Below are positions 4,986 through 11,239 of a DNA stretch of 11,239 nucleotides, one piece after another (the first letter of the stretch is position 1; every line of letters starts with the position of its first letter). The notes under the pieces are model-generated. The model was not told the DNA's origin, ran no database searches, and saw nothing but the letters and a program-made list of their open reading frames with translations. The position numbers and the translations under genes were made by a program. This stretch comes from Fibrobacteraceae bacterium (GTDB lineage Bacteria; Fibrobacterota; Fibrobacteria; Fibrobacterales; Fibrobacteraceae): contig JABUUT010000045.1 in NCBI GenBank assembly GCA_021443045.1, positions 13,546-24,784 on the forward strand. Reading direction: 5' to 3'.

Positions 4986-7271
4986 TTAATGCACGTCTAT
5001 CTGAACTTTGTACATGGCTTTACCTTTGTAGCTGTTCAGAGTACCTCTTGGGGAATTTATAATTTTTAGGTTTTTCTTGGTAACACCCGGTTGCTGTTCC
5101 AATACCTTTAAAAGTTCTGCATTGCGTTTGTCGGCCAAGGCTTTTAACTCCATTTCAAGGGCTTTTGTATCTATTTTGCCTTGGTTTTCGCTGGTGTAGG
5201 CTACAAAGGCTGAATCTTTGTCGCTTATTTCTAAAATAGATTTTTCATCTAACTCATTTAGACTTTGCTTGTTGTTGGCCTGCTTGTAGAATTCTGTTTT
5301 TAGTTTTTGGTTCTTGTATTCCGTAATGGATTTTTTAAGGCTGTACATTTGGGTGAGCGTAAGGGTTAGTTTTGGGTCTTTAGCTAGAATTTCCACCATC
5401 TTCGTGGCCTTGGCATACTGTTCGCTTGTAAAAGAGGCTGTGTAGGGGTCTATGAGAATTTCGTCATTTTTACCTAAATCAAGGCCTACGGCACTTGCTC
5501 CAGTGGCGGCCACATTTCCAACGATTTTTAAAGGCGATAAAGCCACCTTAATCATCAGGTTCATCACGGTTTTCCATATAATTTTAAAATAGGAAAATTC
5601 TGGATCCTTCACGTTTCCTTTAACAGGAACGTCAAATTGTATTTTTTCATCTTTGTCTTTGAGTATGTAGAGGCCCACCTTCATGGGAACTGTAAATTCA
5701 GGGTTCACATTTGGGTCTTTGTCGTCAACATTTATGTTGTATATATCAATGGTGTTTTTACTTTCTATGTTGAAATTTTCCATTTTATTTTCGGACGCAA
5801 AAGCCAGTGTGCCTCCGCTAATGGGGTAGCCGGTGTAGTGGTGGCTGTAGTTGCTAAAGTTTTTCAGGGCCACATTTTTTACACTTAGGTATGCATCCAT
5901 AGTTCCCATATTTTTGAGGGAACCACGATACTTGAGTGAAACATCTCCGCCTCCAGGCAGCGTTGCCCCCACATTTACGCTAAAGGGGCTTACAAAGTTG
6001 ATGTTGCTTCCGTTAACGCTTATTCCCGAAACGGTGTAGTTAAAGGATTTTGTGATAGTAAAATCATTGGCGGTAAAAGAGGTGTTTTTAACTAAAAGTT
6101 TTGAAACTACTAGATCCATTTCTTTTGGGGTTTCGGCTTTTGGGGTGGAAACGGTGTCTGTATAGGTGGAATCGTTTTGGGGTTCTTTTGCCTTTAAAAG
6201 TACATCTATGTTGGTGTGGCCTTTTTTGTATAAATCCAAGTGGGCAAAGGCTCCGTCTACAATTAGGGAATCTACATGAAATCTATTTTTTTCGAGATTT
6301 ACATTTTTTATTCCCACGCCCACATGTTTTACACCAATCGTTTTGTCATTGTTTTCTGTTAGTTGAATACTGTCGATGGCCACGGTACCGCTGATGTCGG
6401 CATTTAGAGGGCTGGCTATGTTTCCTTGAACATTGATGTGTGTATTTAAAAGGCCTCTGAAATCTTTGTAACTAATAAAATTGTTCATGTAGGGCTTGGC
6501 ACAAGCTAAGGCAAACTGCTCCAAATCAACTTGAACCCCAAAGTTTTGACTCTTCATATTCATTTGTACGTTTACACCTAGCTTTCCGCCGTCTGCAAAA
6601 GTTAAATTGAGGCCAATGTCTGTATTTTTGTCGTTAAAGTAGACGGCTGGAATATTCAAAGAAAAGTCTTTTAGATGGAATTTTGATTGTACCTTTTTAT
6701 CTTGATAAATTATGTTGCCGTTTTCAAACTTGATGTTTTTTACGGCAATGTTAAATCCAATATTTTTTTCGATATCCTGGGTGTTTACGCTAAGGGAGTC
6801 TTTGCCAACATCTTTTTCATCTTTTACACCCATTTCTTCTACTTTTGGCTTTGTGGTTGCCAAGGTAGAATTGGTGGCTGAGGAGTCTTGGTTAGAGAAA
6901 AATTCTAGGATGTCAGAAAAATTAAACTGACTACCGTTTTGCTCCACATTGACGAATAAACCTTTCATATAAATTTCTTCAATATTGATTTCTTTGAAAA
7001 TCAAGTTGGAGGGGTTGGGGTTTATTCGAAAATGTTCAAAACCCAAAAAACGAGTGGTGTCATCGGGCTCGTAAACAGCAAGGTTCTTAATGTTTATGGT
7101 AAAAGAAAAAGGATTAAAGCCTATGCTCTCAATGGCCACTTTTCGTCCAATCAGCTCTTTGGAATGGGCCTCTACATAGCTTTTGGCAATGCTTGGGGCA
7201 AAGAAAAGAGTTAGAATAAATGTGACAAAAAATGTCGCAATAAAGAGCAGGGCTATATATCTTTTTTTCAT
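4986..7271 (-). CDS. DUF748/AsmA-like envelope protein
   Basis: 761 residues. A single N-terminal membrane segment (about 6-25, after MKKR) anchors a long periplasmic chain. The beta-rich body has repeated AsmA-type motifs: an early INPNPSNLIFKEINIEEIY stretch, FNFSDILEFF (116-125), VKNIKFENGNIIYQD (177-191) and later DISGTVAIDSIQL. A polar low-complexity insert lies at about 128-168. The C-terminal third is charged and helical, as in other DUF748 proteins. AsmA-like proteins form hydrophobic grooves linked to lipid transport between the inner and outer membranes and to outer-membrane homeostasis; that role is inferred here from the family. Its ATG overlaps the TGA of the ABC-F gene (ATGA), and the NifU-like gene follows after 4 bp. 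The gene looks A/T-richer than its neighbours. Confidence 0.82.
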   Translation of the reverse strand: MKKRYIALLFIATFFVTFILTLFFAPSIAKSYVEAHSKELIGRKVAIESIGFNPFSFTINIKNLAVYEPDDTTRFLGFEHFRINPNPSNLIFKEINIEEIYMKGLFVNVEQNGSQFNFSDILEFFSNQDSSATNSTLATTKPKVEEMGVKDEKDVGKDSLSVNTQDIEKNIGFNIAVKNIKFENGNIIYQDKKVQSKFHLKDFSLNIPAVYFNDKNTDIGLNLTFADGGKLGVNVQMNMKSQNFGVQVDLEQFALACAKPYMNNFISYKDFRGLLNTHINVQGNIASPLNADISGTVAIDSIQLTENNDKTIGVKHVGVGIKNVNLEKNRFHVDSLIVDGAFAHLDLYKKGHTNIDVLLKAKEPQNDSTYTDTVSTPKAETPKEMDLVVSKLLVKNTSFTANDFTITKSFNYTVSGISVNGSNINFVSPFSVNVGATLPGGGDVSLKYRGSLKNMGTMDAYLSVKNVALKNFSNYSHHYTGYPISGGTLAFASENKMENFNIESKNTIDIYNINVDDKDPNVNPEFTVPMKVGLYILKDKDEKIQFDVPVKGNVKDPEFSYFKIIWKTVMNLMIKVALSPLKIVGNVAATGASAVGLDLGKNDEILIDPYTASFTSEQYAKATKMVEILAKDPKLTLTLTQMYSLKKSITEYKNQKLKTEFYKQANNKQSLNELDEKSILEISDKDSAFVAYTSENQGKIDTKALEMELKALADKRNAELLKVLEQQPGVTKKNLKIINSPRGTLNSYKGKAMYKVQIDVH
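7268..7271 (-). other. ATGA stop-start overlap
   Basis: The ABC-F gene ends with TGA at 7270-7268 and the DUF748 gene begins with ATG at 7271-7269. No strong Shine-Dalgarno sequence precedes this ATG (the upstream bases encode a Lys-rich tail), so translation of the second gene is probably coupled to the first. Confidence 0.85.
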
Positions 7272-8863
7272 TTTTTCTTAGATGATTTTTTTGATTCGTG
7301 CCATTCATCAAATGTAATGGAGCGGTCCAGGTAGCCGTTTGGTGTTAATTCTAGTACTCTATTTGCCACTGTTTGGGCAAATTCGTGGTCTTGAGTACAG
7401 AAAATAATGGGGCCTTGGAAAGCTTTTAAACCATTGTTCAATGCGGTAATGGCTTCCAAATCCAGGTGGGCGGTTGGTTCGTCTAGCAAGAGACAGTTTG
7501 CATTGGAAAGCATCATTTTACTAAGCATGCAGCGGACCTTTTCGCCACCGCTGAGCACGTTTGCGCTCTTGAGTGCTTCCTCACCGGTAAATAGCATACG
7601 GCCAAGGAATCCGCGGATGAAGGTTTCGTCTTGTTCGGTGCTGTATTGGCGAAGCCAGTCCACCAACGAAAAATCGTTGTTGAAAAATTTATCGTTGTTT
7701 CTTGGGAAGTAGCTAAAAGAAATGGTGTTGCCCCATTTTAGATTAGCCTCACTGGTGCTTTCGCTGGCAATGTATTCAAAGAATGCTGTTTTTAAGGTGT
7801 CGTATTCGCCTACCAAGGCGACTCTGTCTCCGCCTCCAAGAGAAAAATTCAGGTTCTTGCACACAACGCCATCGCCAGCGTCTATGGTTGCATCCTTAAC
7901 TTCCAGCACAATTTTCCCTGGCTCTCTATCCATCTTAAAGTTCACCCAAGGGAACTTTCGGCTGGAGGCTGGCATTTCTTCTACAGTCATTTTGTCCAGC
8001 AATTTTTTGCGGCTGGTGGCCTGTTTTGCCTTGGCTGCATTGCTGGCAAAGCGTTGGATAAAGGCTTTTAATTCTTCAATTTTTTCTTCGGCACGGCGGT
8101 TTTGGTCTTTACGCTGCTTTTGAGCAAGCTGGCTTGCTGCATACCAGAATTCGTAGTTGCCACCATATATGTTAATTTTTCCGTAGTCGATGTCGCAAGT
8201 GTGGGTGCAAACTCGGTTTAAAAAGTGGCGGTCGTGGCTTACAACAATAATAATGTTCTCGCAGCGTTCTATGTAGTCTTCCAGCCAACTTACTGTTTCA
8301 ATGTCCAAGTGGTTAGTAGGTTCGTCAAGCAAAAGAATATCGGGGTTTCCGTACAATGCTTGAGCCAAAAGAACTCGAACTTTTTGGCTACCGTCCAGTT
8401 CGCACATCAGTGTTTGGTGTAATTCCTCGGGAATGCCTAGCCCCTTAAGTAAAACGGCAGCATTGCTTTCGGCTTCGTAACCGCCAATTTCACCAAAGCG
8501 TGTTTCTATTTCCATGGCCTGCATGCCCTGTTCTTCTGTCATTTCGGGAAGGGCGTAGAGTTCGTCGCGCTTTTTACTCAACTCGTACAACTCGGGGTGA
8601 CCCATCATAACCGTTTGTTGCACGGTTTTCTGCTCGTAGGCAAAGTGGTCTTGCTTCAACACGGCAATGCGTTCGCCAGGGTCTTTTGTAACATCGCCTG
8701 TGTTGGGTTCCAGTTCGCCCGAAAGGATCTTGAGAAATGTGGACTTGCCGGCACCATTAGCACCGATGACACCATAGCAGTTGCCTGGCTTAAAAGAGAG
8801 GTTTACTTCTTTAAAAAGAACTCGGCTTCCGTATTGAAGACTAACATTTGAAACATTTAACAT
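7268..8863 (-). CDS. ABC-F family ATPase, YbiT/YkpA-like
   Basis: 531 residues with two ABC domains and no membrane segment. It is cytoplasmic and expected to act at the ribosome (translation factor or antibiotic-protection class). NBD1 has Walker A GANGAGKST (34-42), a changed signature LDGSQ (156-160), Walker B LLLDE (177-181) and H-loop His210. The inter-domain linker is about 240-315 and charged, with the ASSRKFPWVNF motif that fits the YbiT/YkpA group. NBD2 has a degenerate Walker A GEYDTLKT (352-359), a canonical LSGGE (437-441), Walker B LLLDE (458-462) and Gln491 in place of the H-loop His (CTQDHEF). The chain ends in a Lys-rich tail. An AAGGGA ribosome site at 8877-8872 precedes the ATG, 15 bp after the activase-related gene. 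The family assignment is firm; the ribosomal role is inferred from ABC-F relatives. Confidence 0.93.
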   Translation of the reverse strand: MLNVSNVSLQYGSRVLFKEVNLSFKPGNCYGVIGANGAGKSTFLKILSGELEPNTGDVTKDPGERIAVLKQDHFAYEQKTVQQTVMMGHPELYELSKKRDELYALPEMTEEQGMQAMEIETRFGEIGGYEAESNAAVLLKGLGIPEELHQTLMCELDGSQKVRVLLAQALYGNPDILLLDEPTNHLDIETVSWLEDYIERCENIIIVVSHDRHFLNRVCTHTCDIDYGKINIYGGNYEFWYAASQLAQKQRKDQNRRAEEKIEELKAFIQRFASNAAKAKQATSRKKLLDKMTVEEMPASSRKFPWVNFKMDREPGKIVLEVKDATIDAGDGVVCKNLNFSLGGGDRVALVGEYDTLKTAFFEYIASESTSEANLKWGNTISFSYFPRNNDKFFNNDFSLVDWLRQYSTEQDETFIRGFLGRMLFTGEEALKSANVLSGGEKVRCMLSKMMLSNANCLLLDEPTAHLDLEAITALNNGLKAFQGPIIFCTQDHEFAQTVANRVLELTPNGYLDRSITFDEWHESKKSSKKK

Positions 8864-8878
8864 TAAAAGAATCCCTTT

Positions 8879-11239
8879 TTATTTTTTGCAAGAACAACTG
8901 CAACTGTGCTGGTTGGCCTTTTCTAGTTCGCGGGCGTTGATGATTAACATCTGCAAACGGTTTTCGATGTTTGCAAAGCTGGTATCTGGGTCATAGTCCA
9001 AACTCAGCACCTGAATGTGGGGGCAACGCTCCTTCACGGCCTTGGTGAGTCCGCGGCCAGAGATGTGGTTGGCAAGGCATGCAAATGGCTGCAAGATGAT
9101 GTGGCTGTTGATGCCATGCTGGGAGTTGTACAGGATTTCGCCAGGAATCAGCCAGCCTTCGCCCGTATTGTAGGTGGGGTCAATAATGTCGCCCACCAGG
9201 TGGATTAGCTCGTAGCAGTCGGCATGGTGTTCGTACAACTTAAAGTTTTCTTCCATAACTTTATTTGCGGTTTGCAAAGCATGGGTGTAAACTTTGGCTG
9301 TAATGCCTCCAACAACGCGGTCTTCAATGGGGTTCGCTGAGAATCCACGCTTTAATTTTTCTTGCTTCACAATTTCGTCAACGCGGAAGAAGTCAGTCAT
9401 GCCAGGCAGGTAGACTTCCATTCCGTTGTTCATCAAATATTCTTCGATAAAACCGTTGGCACTGGGGTGGTAGTTCATGAGAATTTCACCAAGAACGGCT
9501 ACGCGGGGCTTGCGGATACCTTGTTTGCGTTCGTCGGTGATTTCAACCGTGTTGAAGGCCTGGATGGTGTCACGGAACATTTCCATGACTTCTGTGGGTT
9601 TTGCCAGCTCAACCTTGCTCATTACGGCCACACGGTTCATGAGCTTTGGCATCCATTCGTCATAGACCTTCTGGGTGTCGCCCTGATGCACTTCGTAGGG
9701 GCGTAGCGCACGGTACATTATTTCGATGGCATCCATGGTCACAAGGCCCCAAAGCATATGGAGACGGAAATCTAGGCCCAACTGGAAGCCTGGGTGCATG
9801 TTTTTATTGTCGCTACCTGTGGTAATGATGGAAACATCCTTGTATCCAGCTTCGTCCAGGGCTTTGCGTGCAAGTACAGGGTACTGCACGGCGCGGCAGT
9901 TTTCGCAGTTCTTGGAAAGTCCTATAGAAATTTCGCACTGTTTTGCCTCAGGATGATCTTGGAGCCACAGCAGGTTTTCACCAATGTTCACCTGGCAGGG
10001 GAAGCAAATGTCGTTGTGGACAAACTTCTTGCCCAGTTCAATGGCGCGCTTGTCTGCAACCGGGAGCGGCTCAGCTTTGTAGCCCTTGGCACGCATATAG
10101 GCGGCGGCCAACACGCTAAAGGCGGGGGAGAGGTTCGGCACCAGAATGGTGCGCTTGGCCTTGTCTTCCTTGGTAAATGGCGTGGTAAAGAGTGGCTCGT
10201 TGCTTTCTGGCTTTTCGGGCAGGTTGGCTGCGCGGCGGGCTTTTACCGTTTCGATAAAGCTCTTGACACGAATGCCAACGGGGCCGCGGGCGTCACCTTC
10301 GTCCAGCTTGAGCATCAGCATTTCCTTGTTGGAATCGCGATGCAGCATACGCATCATTTCGTCGGTAAGGATGGAATCGTGTCCACAACCAAAACTTACG
10401 ATTTGGGCCAGTTCCACGTTGGGGTCCTTGGCGGCAATCATGGTGGCACCCAGCATGCGCAAATGGAATGTGTTCTTGATTTCCACGCGGGTGGATTTTG
10501 GAACATCCTGGTCGTACACTCCGGGGAGCGATTCCGTGGTGAGCACTGGAATTCCCATTGCGGTAAAGTGGCTTGCAATATTGTGGTTGATCAGTGTATC
10601 CACATGATAGGGGCGGCCTGCAATGACAACGGCAAAACTGTTCTTGGCACGGACATCGTCAAGGATTTTTTGACCCATTTCGAGCAAGGTTGCTTTGTAG
10701 GTTGCTAAAGCCTTTTCGCCTTCGGTGATGGCCTGGTCCAGCAGTTTCTTTTCGAGTCCCCAGTTCTTGGTGAACCAGTCAATTGTCTGTGAGCGGCGGA
10801 GCTTGTTGTTGAACCAGTGGAACACGGGCTGGTCCATGGGAATGTTGAAGTTCCTGGAAGGATCGTCGGTATTCTTGCAGATGTTTGGATAGGCCTGCAC
10901 CACGGGGCACACAGCGGTGGCCGTGAACTTGGTGTGGTCGCTGGGTACAGAAACCATCATAGGGAAGAAAATGCGGTCTACCTTTTTTTCAACAAGGCTA
11001 AGCACATGACCATGAACTAGTTTGGCTGGGAAACATACGGTGTCGGAAGGTACGCTATGCAAGCCTTCTTCAAACATCTTGTAGTCGCTTTGGCGGCTGA
11101 CAACCACGGTGTAGCCAAGGCTGGTGAAGAAAGCCTTCCAGAAGGGGAGGCTGGCCCAGAATTCGAGTGCACGTGGAATGCCAATCGTCTTGCCGTTTTG
11201 CGGCACAAGAATCTTGGGGGCGTAATCCTTGACCAGAAG
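8879..11239 (-). CDS. Large 2-hydroxyacyl-CoA dehydratase activase-related protein (DUF2229 plus D-component-like), N-terminus outside window
   Basis: The frame stays open to the right edge, so the gene starts outside; the GTG at 11206 is only an internal codon. 786 residues are visible, numbered here from the edge. TIGIPRALEFWASLPFW (18-34) is the classic start of the DUF2229 domain, which in proteins of about 1,400 residues follows two ASKHA ATPase domains (BcrA/BadF/HgdC type). Those would be encoded upstream. Two Cys-Phe-Pro motifs (Cys69 and Cys412), FGC (Cys285), FAC (Cys721), NCENC (Cys445, Cys448) and GRPYHVD (208-214) recall the Fe-S-binding dehydratase subunits. The chain ends in an unusual CSCSC tail. 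ATP-driven low-potential electron transfer in anaerobes is the family theme. The substrate is unknown, and no partner dehydratase gene is in the window. Confidence 0.87.
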   Translation of the reverse strand, partial: LLVKDYAPKILVPQNGKTIGIPRALEFWASLPFWKAFFTSLGYTVVVSRQSDYKMFEEGLHSVPSDTVCFPAKLVHGHVLSLVEKKVDRIFFPMMVSVPSDHTKFTATAVCPVVQAYPNICKNTDDPSRNFNIPMDQPVFHWFNNKLRRSQTIDWFTKNWGLEKKLLDQAITEGEKALATYKATLLEMGQKILDDVRAKNSFAVVIAGRPYHVDTLINHNIASHFTAMGIPVLTTESLPGVYDQDVPKSTRVEIKNTFHLRMLGATMIAAKDPNVELAQIVSFGCGHDSILTDEMMRMLHRDSNKEMLMLKLDEGDARGPVGIRVKSFIETVKARRAANLPEKPESNEPLFTTPFTKEDKAKRTILVPNLSPAFSVLAAAYMRAKGYKAEPLPVADKRAIELGKKFVHNDICFPCQVNIGENLLWLQDHPEAKQCEISIGLSKNCENCRAVQYPVLARKALDEAGYKDVSIITTGSDNKNMHPGFQLGLDFRLHMLWGLVTMDAIEIMYRALRPYEVHQGDTQKVYDEWMPKLMNRVAVMSKVELAKPTEVMEMFRDTIQAFNTVEITDERKQGIRKPRVAVLGEILMNYHPSANGFIEEYLMNNGMEVYLPGMTDFFRVDEIVKQEKLKRGFSANPIEDRVVGGITAKVYTHALQTANKVMEENFKLYEHHADCYELIHLVGDIIDPTYNTGEGWLIPGEILYNSQHGINSHIILQPFACLANHISGRGLTKAVKERCPHIQVLSLDYDPDTSFANIENRLQMLIINARELEKANQHSCSCSCKK

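Noticed and set aside
9794..10708. Long plus-strand open frame (304 codons) opposite the activase-related gene
   Set aside because: The opposite frame shows clear, conserved family motifs throughout. The antisense product has no recognisable domain and is a by-product of codon use.
8879..11206. GTG at 11206 as the true start of the activase-related protein
   Set aside because: The frame is open to the window edge, the upstream residues continue naturally into the DUF2229 start, and the family has large N-terminal ATPase domains.

Overview
The window most likely comes from an anaerobic, fibre-degrading bacterium of the Fibrobacter type (Fibrobacterota). Three things suggest this: a CBM6-bearing carbohydrate-active enzyme with a Fibrobacter-like C-terminal tail, a family 8 glycosidase lipoprotein with a long Ser-rich linker, and a large 2-hydroxyacyl-CoA-dehydratase-activase-type Fe-S protein typical of strict anaerobes. 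The assignment rests on remembered family features, not on a search.

Plus strand, 1-2588: two polysaccharide-degrading genes. The first (1-813) is cut by the window's left edge. Only the last helix of its catalytic domain, a CBM6 and a C-terminal tail remain. After 155 bp without a gene, which hold a 29-bp near-perfect palindrome, comes a GH8 enzyme (969-2588) made as a lipoprotein with a serine-rich spacer. Together they look like part of a surface hemicellulose/glucan-degrading set.

Minus strand, 11239-2607: six tightly packed genes read leftward, probably as one transcript. In order they are: a large activase-related protein (cut by the right edge), an ABC-F ATPase, a DUF748/AsmA-like membrane-anchored protein, a NifU-like Fe-S scaffold, a stand-alone AICAR transformylase (the C-terminal half of PurH) and a small protein of unknown function. 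The junctions are +15, -4, +4, +35 and +21 bp. The run ends in a hairpin at 2583-2612 whose arms contain the stop codons of both converging genes. The functions do not form one pathway; the activase-type protein and the NifU-like scaffold share an Fe-S theme.

The most interesting points are an internal duplication with matching cysteines in the activase-related protein, an ABC-F protein in which all the degenerate motifs fall in the same composite ATP site, a PurH lacking its cyclohydrolase half, and a NifU whose N-terminal scaffold has lost two of three cluster cysteines. No tRNA, rRNA, CRISPR, insertion sequence or phage gene is visible, and no stretch over 300 bp lacks a gene.
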